In this document: piece after piece, positions 1 through 9,200 of the stretch
Position numbering within the stretch: position 1 is the first letter of the stretch
Layout: every line of letters begins with the position of its first letter
From: a virus
IMG/VR virus record: IMGVR_UViG_3300031111_000014
Location: 1 to 53,673 of that record
Length of the DNA: 53,673 nucleotides
Strand: one strand, 5' to 3'
Made by a program: the position numbers and the translations under genes
Notes under the pieces: model-generated
Database searches by the model: none
What the model saw: the letters and a program-made list of their open reading frames with translations, nothing else
Told to the model about the DNA's origin: nothing

Positions 1-1
1 G

Positions 2-2470
2 GCCTGGAATGACGTAGCTGCCGCCCTGAGGCGCCACGGTCACGAAGTTGATAGTAACATCACAAAAATTCAGGCCTTTGCCGGGCAAATGCAGGCCGCC
101 ACTGGTCGGTCCGATGAGTTCATCGGCAAGGCCGTCCAGAGCTTCATTGACTACGGCCAGTCTGTAGACGAGGCCATGAAGACCACCCAGGTCGCCCTCG
201 ATTTGGCGGCTGGCGGTGGGATGAATCTGGCGAGTGCTACTGACCTGCTGGCTAAGGCCGCGGTCGGGTACACGTCTACGCTGTCGAGATATGGTATCAT
301 CATAGATGAGAACATCCCTAAGTCTGAGAAGTTTGCGGCTGCTATTGCACAGATAAATGAGCGGTTCGGCGGGGCGGCAGCAGCACAGGCCGATAACGTC
401 GCCACGAAGATATCACTGCTGACCGAACGATTTGGGGATCTCCAAGAGGAGATATTCACGCTGATATCCCCGGCGTTATTCTCGGGGCTGGAGAGCGCGA
501 TTGGCTTGGTGAACGGCCTGATCGGCATATTCACCGACGAATCGGTTGACCAGATTCGACAGGCCAACAAGGCATTCGAGGAGACCGCCGGGAACACTCT
601 GCGCATGGCGGACCGCTATGACGAGCTGGCGTCAAAGGAGAAGTTGACCAGCAAGGAGCAGGAGGAACTAAACCGGCTGCTCGAAGAGCTGGCAAAACTA
701 CAGCCGGGTATCGTCGAGAGATGGGACGCGATGGGTAGGGCTATTGATATCTCCACCGATGCACTCAGGGATAACATCCGTGAACAGCGCACGATAAATC
801 AACTGGCAGAACAAGACGCCTTAAAGAAACTTGGCGACGCATACAAGGACAACTTGAGTGCCATCCGGGATAACATCGAGACAATCAAGAAGTATAGGGA
901 GGAATCATCGAGCGCCTTAACAGCTTTAAGTAATAAGAGTTTTGATTACCAAGGGGCCATTGAAAACCTGAGTGCCGAAATACAATCACTCAGGTACTCA
1001 CAAAAGCAATACGTGTCGGAAGCGTCTGGGTATTTCCCGGAGTTGGCGGCCGACACCGACCAGTATGCCTTCGCGGTGAGAATGCTCGGGGAGGATCTCG
1101 CTCGCATCGTGTTACTGCAGCAGACCTTGGGTAAGACCAGTATTGACTTGGATAGCGGTGCTGGTTTTGGCAAATTCCTGTCCGGCTTGACCTCGATGGT
1201 CTCGACTACCAGGGAGACCACTAGTCAAGTGGCTTCGCTCTTTGACCAGCTCGCGGCGCATGTCGAATTCGACGAGATCAACGACGAGTACGAGGACGCC
1301 CTTGTCGGGATGCAGCGTTCAACCGAGGAGCGCAATGAGCGGTTCAATGAGCTGTGGGCCGAACATCAGAATGTGCGGCGCAGCATAGAGGAGGCCGCAT
1401 TTCAGGCGTCCATTGCTGGCATGACGGATTATCATGCGACTGTCGCTACTCTCGAACACGACCGGGCGGCTGAGGAACGGGTTCTCCGCCAAGACCAGTA
1501 TTTGGGCGAGGAAGAACTCCAGGCCGCCCTGTACGATCTCGATGTCATCTATGGTCAGAGGCGCCAAGAACTACTCAACCGGCAGATAGAACAGTTCCAG
1601 GCGCAATGGTATGAGCGTTGGTCTATCCTGACCGAGCAAGTCTCGACCTTCTCCCACAACCTAACTCAGGTACTTATCACGGACAGCAACAACCTCCGGG
1701 ATATGATGCACGACACGTTCGAGCAGATCGGCCAGTCTATCGCTCACAACCTGGTCGACCGCGGGCTCAAGGCCATCTGGAAGTTCATTGCGGGACAGGC
1801 AGCGCAGCGGACTGCCACGATTTTATTGGGGGCAACCCAGAAAGCGCAGATGGTTGCCGAGACGGTGTCGACTACTACCCGACAGGCCCACACGAAAGCA
1901 ACAGCGATGGCCACCGCCATTACGGCATCTTTGACGGCGGCGACGGGGGCACTCACTGCGGCCTCTGGAGTGGCTGTTGCTGCTATGGGGGTTGAGTCTA
2001 TCGCCGTCAGGGCTCTCACGAAACATTACATTGCCCTGGCCTCGGCTAAGGCAGCCGCTACCCTCGGCATCTCTGCTGGGCCCTCCATTGCTGCCGCGGC
2101 TACCGTCAAGGCGTCGCTCACGGCCATGCTCACGGGATTTGACGACCCTATTAACGACTCGATCGCCTACCGGCACGGCCAGGACTACGCGAAGAACTTC
2201 ATCAAGGGTGCGCAATCGAGATTCGGGGCCCCTCAGTTCGGTATGGAAGTACGGTCGGGATTGTCCCGGGTGCCGTCGTCCAGTCAGTCGGCGCCAGCCC
2301 AAGGCAATACCTATATCACTGTTAGGGTCGAGGGCAACGTCGTGGCTGATGATACTTGGGTGCAGGAATCTCTTGTCCCCGCGATTGAGAGAGCATCCGG
2401 CACGGGACACAGTAGGGTCGCCCTGAAAAACGACAACAGGACCGGGCGTTCAGCCCTGAGGTTGAGGTAA
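2..2470 (+). CDS. Tape measure protein, C-terminal part (cut by the contig opening)
   Basis: Tail tape measure protein that sets tail length. The frame is open from base 2, before the first ATG at 89, and continues the gene starting at 53492; joined over the shared GGCCTGGAA it gives about 880 residues. The N-terminal half is helical and charged with coiled-coil-like stretches. About residues 595-690 of the ATG-89 frame are a long Ala/Thr-rich hydrophobic region, as in the membrane-active part of many tape measure proteins. It follows the major tail protein and frameshifted chaperone and precedes the distal tail protein, the canonical siphovirus order. The call rests on size, composition and position, not on a recognised catalytic motif. 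Confidence 0.85.
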   Translation, partial: AWNDVAAALRRHGHEVDSNITKIQAFAGQMQAATGRSDEFIGKAVQSFIDYGQSVDEAMKTTQVALDLAAGGGMNLASATDLLAKAAVGYTSTLSRYGIIIDENIPKSEKFAAAIAQINERFGGAAAAQADNVATKISLLTERFGDLQEEIFTLISPALFSGLESAIGLVNGLIGIFTDESVDQIRQANKAFEETAGNTLRMADRYDELASKEKLTSKEQEELNRLLEELAKLQPGIVERWDAMGRAIDISTDALRDNIREQRTINQLAEQDALKKLGDAYKDNLSAIRDNIETIKKYREESSSALTALSNKSFDYQGAIENLSAEIQSLRYSQKQYVSEASGYFPELAADTDQYAFAVRMLGEDLARIVLLQQTLGKTSIDLDSGAGFGKFLSGLTSMVSTTRETTSQVASLFDQLAAHVEFDEINDEYEDALVGMQRSTEERNERFNELWAEHQNVRRSIEEAAFQASIAGMTDYHATVATLEHDRAAEERVLRQDQYLGEEELQAALYDLDVIYGQRRQELLNRQIEQFQAQWYERWSILTEQVSTFSHNLTQVLITDSNNLRDMMHDTFEQIGQSIAHNLVDRGLKAIWKFIAGQAAQRTATILLGATQKAQMVAETVSTTTRQAHTKATAMATAITASLTAATGALTAASGVAVAAMGVESIAVRALTKHYIALASAKAAATLGISAGPSIAAAATVKASLTAMLTGFDDPINDSIAYRHGQDYAKNFIKGAQSRFGAPQFGMEVRSGLSRVPSSSQSAPAQGNTYITVRVEGNVVADDTWVQESLVPAIERASGTGHSRVALKNDNRTGRSALRLR

Positions 2471-2473
2471 TAT

Positions 2474-3292
2474 ATGGCGAGTACGGCTACACTATACACT
2501 ACGGGGCTGATGGCCAAGGGAAGCGCCAGCGTATCGACGGGCGGATCCAGCAGCGGGCACGGCATTAACAACGCCTTTGACTTTAACCCCGACACCTACT
2601 GGGCGCCATCGAGCACGGACAACCAGATAATAGACGTTGATATGGGAGCGTCGGTCAGCCCCGACAATTTCGCCATCTGGGTCCACGACTACGACACCGA
2701 TTACGAATCAGGCACACAGAGTATCGGCATCTATACTGACGACAACGACAACGGCAGTTATTCCGCCGTAACGGTCTGGGGTGGCTCCGCCGTACTATTT
2801 GACAACACGGTAGGGGACCCCATCTACTATCCGTTGTCCAGTCTGACCCTTGAAGCCGTAACGAAGCGATACTGGCGTATAGCGATCGCCAGCATGACCT
2901 CCATCGCCGAGATCTCGATGTTCCTATGGCTTAAAACTCGGTCGATCTCTATAGCAAATCAATGGCCGGAGGACGACACCGACGACTTCGAAACCGACAC
3001 CGTAACAGCCGGGGGCGGGCGCCAGTACATACAACTGTTCAATAGGAACGCCACCGGCAGGATCACCCGCCGATATTTCTTTAATGGCGATACTGATAAG
3101 GACGCTCTGCGCAACGCTTTTCTGGACTCCAAGAAAAACGCCTATCCCTTGATACTGAAGGAGGGGGCGGTTAGCAAACTGGTGCGCTTCACGAACGATC
3201 CGTTCAATAAGCGACAGGTCCAGTATCAGCAGTACACTCCGACCGTGAGCTTTGATCGCATCCCGTATATCGAGGACGGGGAAACCTACTAA
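2474..3292 (+). CDS. Distal tail/minor tail protein with discoidin-like domain
   Basis: 272 residues, starting 4 bases after the tape measure stop. Residues about 20-150 resemble an F5/8 type C (discoidin) carbohydrate-binding fold: AFDFNPDTYWAPSS, then a buried I-I-D-V-D-M-G strand and a late YWRI strand. The C-terminal part, with RRYFFNGDTDKDALRNAF, resembles phage distal tail proteins. Position directly after the tape measure supports a distal tail role. It probably joins the tail tube to the hub encoded next, with which it overlaps (TAATG). The lectin-like part may bind host surface sugar; that is inference. Confidence 0.6.
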   Translation: MASTATLYTTGLMAKGSASVSTGGSSSGHGINNAFDFNPDTYWAPSSTDNQIIDVDMGASVSPDNFAIWVHDYDTDYESGTQSIGIYTDDNDNGSYSAVTVWGGSAVLFDNTVGDPIYYPLSSLTLEAVTKRYWRIAIASMTSIAEISMFLWLKTRSISIANQWPEDDTDDFETDTVTAGGGRQYIQLFNRNATGRITRRYFFNGDTDKDALRNAFLDSKKNAYPLILKEGAVSKLVRFTNDPFNKRQVQYQQYTPTVSFDRIPYIEDGETY

Positions 3293-5538
3293 TGCACTCA
3301 GCATCCGCAGCCTTTTCCGCTTTCCAGAATCGGACCGGCGATTCGTTGGCGACCATTGTGATGGTTACGGACGGGACCGATACGTGGTACTTCTCGGATC
3401 GGGATATGAACCTGGCGGAGGGACATGTCCACGCGGTTATGCGCGGCCACTCCGGCATCAACGAATCAATCGACATCTATTCGAAAAAGTGGACGGTGTC
3501 GAGCGTGTCGGTCACCCTGCACAACGTCAAGTTCAAGCAGAACAGTTCCGGGACTTGGGTCTCTCCGTCTGATATCCTGTCGGGCATTCGTTTCAATGAT
3601 GCGGCGATTTATCTGCTTAAAGGTGAGATGGTGGGGAGTATCGACGACTGCCTGTTGCGCTTTTCCGGTAATGTGGTCGATGCGCCCGAGTCCTCTGAGC
3701 GCGAATTTAAGTTTACAATCGTCGATAAAGGCCGTCTCTATGCGGGGATCACCCTGCCGCAAAATGTTGTGTCGAGCGTCTACCCGAACGCCCCAGAGCC
3801 GGACGTCTCCAAGAAAATCCCGATAGTCTACGGGAAATTCACGAAGGAATACAAGTCGAACGACACCGGGTTGGCCGTGGCCGTCAAGTACAACAGTAAG
3901 GATCGGCCGTCTTATCTGGTGTCCGACCACGTTCTGCATTTGGCTACGGCGGCGTTCGTACAACACCCCTCCCTGCCGGAACAGACTAAACTCGAAAACC
4001 CGAGCCTCGTTGAGGACGACAGCGGCCGAGGCCGGATTACCTTGAAATACTATGGCGATTACTGGCAGACATACCATCGGGGTTTGACATATCTGTACCC
4101 CGAGAGCACCTTCTCGGGCAACTATGAAGTCGGCGGCTATCAGGACTATATCACGAACTTCTCGGCGGCGAGAGACAGGGGGACGGCAGACTATGCTTCT
4201 GTTTTTGATGCTACCGATGGCGGTACAGCCGGGACCGACTACCAGGAATGCTGGGCATATTTCACGTTTGGCGATTACGATTCCGGCGATTCCCAGGACA
4301 ATAAGATAGGCTGGTTCACTTCCGACGCCACAGTCTCTGTTGTAACCGAGGCTGGGGCCAGTATTCACCAGGACGATTTTAACACACTCGACTTCCGTTT
4401 ATACTTCAATCACTCAGGGACGGTTGATAGTTACGAGTCCCTCGGGTCCCTGCTTATCGGGGGCCGTCGTAGCTTCACCCTCGGTCTAGCGTCATCGCCT
4501 TATTGGGGCACGAATATCGTCTGGCACCCCCTTACCGGCCACGCCAGCGCAACATCCGACGAAGCGCTGCCAGCCATGTTTGCGATATACGGCAAAACGG
4601 AACAGAATAGCGCCCGCATCACGGGTTCCGGTGACGGGACTACAAACAATCAGGAACTTCTCAAGGTCTACGATCTGCGTTTACAGATCCGACACTACGT
4701 CAAGTCCGGTAGTTGGGAAAGCGCATGGTGTGCCTGTGAGGGGTATGAGTACGGCAGTTGGATCAACGGTCGGAGTAGCGGCTATTCTTCCGGTGATGTC
4801 ATCGAGGATCCAGCCGGGATTGTCGAGGGGTTACTGCGCAATGAACTGTCGGTTGCTACTGCCAGCATCGACATGCCGACGTTCATATCAGCAGAAAACG
4901 CCAGTGTAACCGCCAGAATTAACCTGCACTCAGATAATGAAATGTCGGCGGCCGAGGCCATCCAGCAGATAGCCGAGCAATCGACGTTTGCGTTCCATTG
5001 GAGCGCTAGTGGTATGGCCAAACTGGTATCGCTCAATGACACGTCACCAACCACCGACAGGACTATCCCCTGGTGTCACATCAGAGAGCGCTCCATTAAG
5101 ACAAGCCACACCGATAAGATCATCAACCACCTGACGATCAGCAGCCGATGGCAGGAGGAGTATCGAGAGTACCACGATATCGACATAGTCGAGGACGCCT
5201 CATCACAGGCTGCCCCGCCTACGGGCACGGGGGAGGTATTCAAATACGAGGCCGACTGGCCGAACATTGCCGGGACGTCTCGGGCTCATGTGGCTAGCCA
5301 TTTGGTCAACACCACGAACGGCATCTGGTCGAAGGAGCACCTGCTGCTCGACCTGATCACGGTCGGGACGACCAACGCGGACCTAGAGATTGGTGATTGG
5401 ATAGAATTGGATGCCACCTCCGTTGACCCACATTTCAAGGCCGATGGTGAGAGCTGGGCGGGGAAACAACTGTTGGTCTATTCCCTATCGCAGGGTATGG
5501 ACTCCACACGAATCAAAGCAATCGAATTGTACTCATAG
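3292..5538 (+). CDS. Tail hub / minor tail protein
   Basis: 748 residues; its ATG overlaps the upstream stop. The N-terminus (DRDMNLAEGHVHAVMR, followed by strands about surface segments and profiles) fits tail hub proteins of siphoviruses whose early domains form the baseplate ring. No enzymatic motif was seen. Placed between the distal tail protein and the fibre-like gene, it most likely forms the central hub or tail-tip structural protein. The family was not identified with certainty; call by position, size and beta-rich, aromatic-rich composition. Confidence 0.55.
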   Translation: MHSASAAFSAFQNRTGDSLATIVMVTDGTDTWYFSDRDMNLAEGHVHAVMRGHSGINESIDIYSKKWTVSSVSVTLHNVKFKQNSSGTWVSPSDILSGIRFNDAAIYLLKGEMVGSIDDCLLRFSGNVVDAPESSEREFKFTIVDKGRLYAGITLPQNVVSSVYPNAPEPDVSKKIPIVYGKFTKEYKSNDTGLAVAVKYNSKDRPSYLVSDHVLHLATAAFVQHPSLPEQTKLENPSLVEDDSGRGRITLKYYGDYWQTYHRGLTYLYPESTFSGNYEVGGYQDYITNFSAARDRGTADYASVFDATDGGTAGTDYQECWAYFTFGDYDSGDSQDNKIGWFTSDATVSVVTEAGASIHQDDFNTLDFRLYFNHSGTVDSYESLGSLLIGGRRSFTLGLASSPYWGTNIVWHPLTGHASATSDEALPAMFAIYGKTEQNSARITGSGDGTTNNQELLKVYDLRLQIRHYVKSGSWESAWCACEGYEYGSWINGRSSGYSSGDVIEDPAGIVEGLLRNELSVATASIDMPTFISAENASVTARINLHSDNEMSAAEAIQQIAEQSTFAFHWSASGMAKLVSLNDTSPTTDRTIPWCHIRERSIKTSHTDKIINHLTISSRWQEEYREYHDIDIVEDASSQAAPPTGTGEVFKYEADWPNIAGTSRAHVASHLVNTTNGIWSKEHLLLDLITVGTTNADLEIGDWIELDATSVDPHFKADGESWAGKQLLVYSLSQGMDSTRIKAIELYS

Positions 5539-5554
5539 CAAAGCGGGGACACGA

Positions 5555-5767
5555 ATGATCGAGACAACGATAAGGTTGGGCGATATCCTACAGATACTCG
5601 CCCTGATCTTGGCGGCTATCGCCTTCTACTATGGGGTTCTTGGTAGGCTCCAGCGGTTACTGGAAAACCATGCCGTCAGGCTGAAGCACATCGAGGAGCT
5701 TTTAGATAGACACGATCAGGACATTCGTGACCTATACAAAACAAAAACGGACAGGAATAACCCATGA
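5555..5767 (+). CDS. Small membrane-anchored coiled-coil protein (holin-like)
   Basis: 70 residues from ATG 5555; a longer in-frame extension into the hub gene lacks a plausible start. One hydrophobic helix (about residues 9-29, ILQILALILAAIAFYYG) is followed by a heptad-like amphipathic helix with HIEELLDRHDQDIRDLY. This one-helix plus coiled-coil layout resembles XhlA-type phage holin accessory proteins, but the main holin candidate is at 13386. It overlaps the next start by 4 bases (ATGA). Confidence 0.5.
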   Translation: MIETTIRLGDILQILALILAAIAFYYGVLGRLQRLLENHAVRLKHIEELLDRHDQDIRDLYKTKTDRNNP

Positions 5768-6204
5768 CATTGAACATCACCACCAAATTATTGTTGGGCA
5801 TCGCATTCATCTTATGTGTCGTCAGTATCTTTGCGCACGGCTGCAAGGGTGTCAAGGCTGACCCCGCCGATGTGCAGATAACATTCGAATGGACGGCGCC
5901 CGGCGATGACGGCCTGCTCGGTCAGGCCAGCGTAACAACGATAAAATATGCCCTTACGGCTGATTCCCTGGCTGACCAGTGGGACAACTGCACTCAAGTA
6001 GGGGGAATCCCCGAGCCCCTACCGGCCGGCAGCCACGAAAGTCACGCAGTCACATTGTCACTATTCAGCGAGACCCCGTACTTTTTCGCCCTCAAGGTGG
6101 CGGACAATGTCGGCAACTGGTCGGTACTGTCGAACGTGGTCGAGGTTGAGATAGCCGACACCATCCCGCCCGCCGGAGTATCAGACCTGCAAGCGACCTT
6201 CTAA
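5764..6204 (+). CDS. Secreted or tail-associated fibronectin type III-like protein
   Basis: 146 residues. The N-terminus is a signal-like hydrophobic segment (residues 8-25) ending at a Cys in AHGCKG, an imperfect lipobox. Residues about 38-135 read as one fibronectin type III domain (ITFEWTAPGDDG, YFFALKVADNVGNWS, SNVVEVEI). The last residues, DTIPPAGVSDLQATF, are a typical first strand of a further FN3 domain, which is then cut by TAA. The next gene lies in the same reading frame 9 bases later, so this may be a former fusion. Role unknown; possibly a displayed lipoprotein or virion decoration. Confidence 0.5.
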   Translation: MTLNITTKLLLGIAFILCVVSIFAHGCKGVKADPADVQITFEWTAPGDDGLLGQASVTTIKYALTADSLADQWDNCTQVGGIPEPLPAGSHESHAVTLSLFSETPYFFALKVADNVGNWSVLSNVVEVEIADTIPPAGVSDLQATF

Positions 6205-6213
6205 AGGACTTCT

Positions 6214-9200
6214 TTGGCCTCAGTAACCAAGACAGCAACAACTTCATCCGTCACCGCGTTTGAGGGGACTGGCTCCAACGGCTGGAGTAATCCCGACAAC
6301 GCGAGAGTGTCGGACAATACGTATGCTTCTTCGCTTAACGTCGCAAGCGAGAAGTATTTCTGCATCTATACGTTCGGCTTTGACACGGACGATATCCCCG
6401 AAAGCCACAAGGTCGATGGTGTCAAGGTTGAGGTAGAATGCCAGGACACCGGCTTTTCCTTCAACAACGCCAACATCTACCTACGGTTCGGGGCCAGTGA
6501 TTATTCGGCGTCGTCCAAAAGCCTGGTATTCCCGGCTTTCGAGAATTGGGTGGCACTCGGGAGCGCGACCGCCTTATTCGGGGAATCGTCTATTGGCGAC
6601 GACGTGGTCAGATCGAGTAACTTCGGTGTTGCCATCAAGCGATCGGGGCGTCCCTCCGACACGACGTTCCGCATCGACTCGGTGCGGATCACGGTCTATC
6701 ACTCGGAAGATGACCAGACTGTGCGGTTGGCCGGGGCCGTGTCTGGCGATAAAATCGGCCGTGCACGTCTGGCGCATATCCCCGATCCCGATAAGACCGT
6801 ACTGTCGAGGCTCGCGCAGGGGCTGACCGCCGACAAGACCGTTCCCGGTCGGTTATCGAACACCCTTGCGTTCCTGTATTACGAGCCGGAGTGGTGGGAC
6901 GTCTCCTATATGAAGCGACGGCCCATCTCATTCGGGACCGATCACGATGAGTTGCCGGTCGGATACACCGCGTCCGTAGCGTTCTTCACTGGATACGAGG
7001 AGCGGATCGCAACCGATGGCATTCTAAATGAGGCTATACAGCATTCAAGTAAGCCCCTCGTTAACTTTCAGGCTGCTGACGATAATTACTATACCGTTTA
7101 CGCATGGACGGACACCGAGGGTAATATCTACGTCCGCAAGCAGACGAGGACTGGGGCTAGTGCCGGGTGTTGGGGATCTGCCGTAGATACCGGGCTCACG
7201 GGGTCGGGGACCGACACTCACTTCTATCCAAATATCGTATGTGCGGATGACGGTAAGCTGTGGATATTCTGGGGTGGCCACAACAACGATACGAAATACG
7301 CGGTATCATCTGCCGCTTACGATGAGACGGCGTGGGGAAGCGCCCAAACCCTCTCGGGGGTTCTAGCATATCCACGGCCACTGGTGGACAATAACGGTGA
7401 TATTTTAGTCTTCTTGAGGGGGGCGTCCAGTACCGAAAAGATGGGGTTCTTCCGGTATGATGCGTCTGCATCGTCATGGGACCCCTTCAAATACATCGCC
7501 AACTATTCCGTCCATAAATACCTGACCGCACTAAACACTTCAATCTACTGTGGCGGTGTGGCCTATGACTCGTCCGGTGACAGAATACACGTTGTACTGT
7601 GCTGGTGGGATGGTTACGGGAATACCAATTACAATATAGGCAGGGCCGTCTCGCATATATACTCCGACGACTCGGGGTCTACTTGGTATGATCTGCAGCA
7701 GGGGAGCCTCGTCGGGAACGCATCAACGAGCAGTAGTTCCACGGAGGTTGTGACATATCTCGGCAACGCTACCGCCGGGACATCTGCCCCGACGAAGATA
7801 TTCCTGTCGGGCGACGAGGACGACGACGGGACCTCGGAGGGATGGCCAGGTGGAACGGCTACAAGTGCCCCGTACTACTTCACAAACACCGAGGCGTGTG
7901 CTCTCGATTCCCGAGGGTATCCCTATTTCTTGGTTCAAGAGATCCAAGACTACAAAGAGGAGCCGTGCGAATTGTGGCTTGCGCGGTGGTCGGGTTCTGC
8001 TTGGGCTAAGACTAACCTGTCTGCGCTCAGTGGTGGTCAGAAACTGTTCACCCACAGAACGGGGGGGAATCTCTATGTAGACGACGGTGGTATCGTCTGG
8101 GTCTACGGCTTTGTCTATGATGCGTCTGCTGGTGATAGTCAATTCGCGGGCGAACGGTTTAGGTGGCGCGGGTTGGCCTATGGGACGTCATGGTCGGCGG
8201 AGTGGCAGACCAAAAACACGGCGTTCGGGCACGGCGCGATGGCCGTCCTCCCTGAAGTACCTTATGGCGGGGCCCGGGAAATAATCTACTGCCGAGACAA
8301 CGACATCTTCTGGACGGATGACCGCTACTATCCATATGTCAGGCAGGACGGTGGAGACGTCCGCATCGTGCGCCAGCAAATGGACGCCTATGGTGAATAC
8401 ACAAATACCGAGCACGACAGACTCCCCGACCGCTTTCAGGCCGAGGATACTGCGATTTATTTCAAGCTACAAGCGACCGTTGCACAGGACTCCGAGCATC
8501 CCGGGACAGAGGACAGGTACTGGATATACTACAATAAATACAACGCAACGAACGCCCCAAATGACCCCGATAATGTCTACACATTCTTTGAAGACTTCGA
8601 GACGTACGTAGCAACCTCAGACATGGATGGACAGGGGGGGTGGTTTACTTCCGCGACGGCCAATACATATAGGCCCATCAACCACTACGATCTCAGCGAA
8701 TGGGATCAGACTGGCGGCAGCAAAATTGTCGGCGGGGCGCAATGCTTACTGTGTTACTACCCGGATACCACCCCCCCATACTTCTTGGCTAAGGCAGTAT
8801 CATGGTCTGATGTACGAGTGAGTTGGTGGATGGGCGTGCACATTAACCCAGATAACTTCAACTTCGTTGATCTCTATGAATCAGGGGGGGGGTGGGTCCG
8901 ACTTGGTTCTATCGGAAACTACTGTTATTACGAAAGGTCGGGGGATGGTACACCTCAGTACAGTAGTAAGTTTGCGCTTCCTGGGCGATACCACCATTAT
9001 GAGGCCGTGATATCTGGCAGTAGCGTCTCCCTATATGTGGACGGGGCGACGGTATTAGCATCGGACCCCGAGGTATCCTCCGTAGCAAGTATTAGGATAG
9101 GTACTACGGGAACCCTATCCCGAACGGTAGTAGACAAGATTGTCGTCACAAAGTACGTCGCTAACGCCCCCGCCCTCACTCTCGGTGACGAAGAGGGAGA

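Noticed and set aside
3466-4368. Long minus-strand ORF opposite the tail hub; similar ones at 16514-17269, 23199-24005, 34572-35069
   Set aside because: Shadows of well-supported + strand genes; no motifs, no ribosome sites and antisense to conserved domains.
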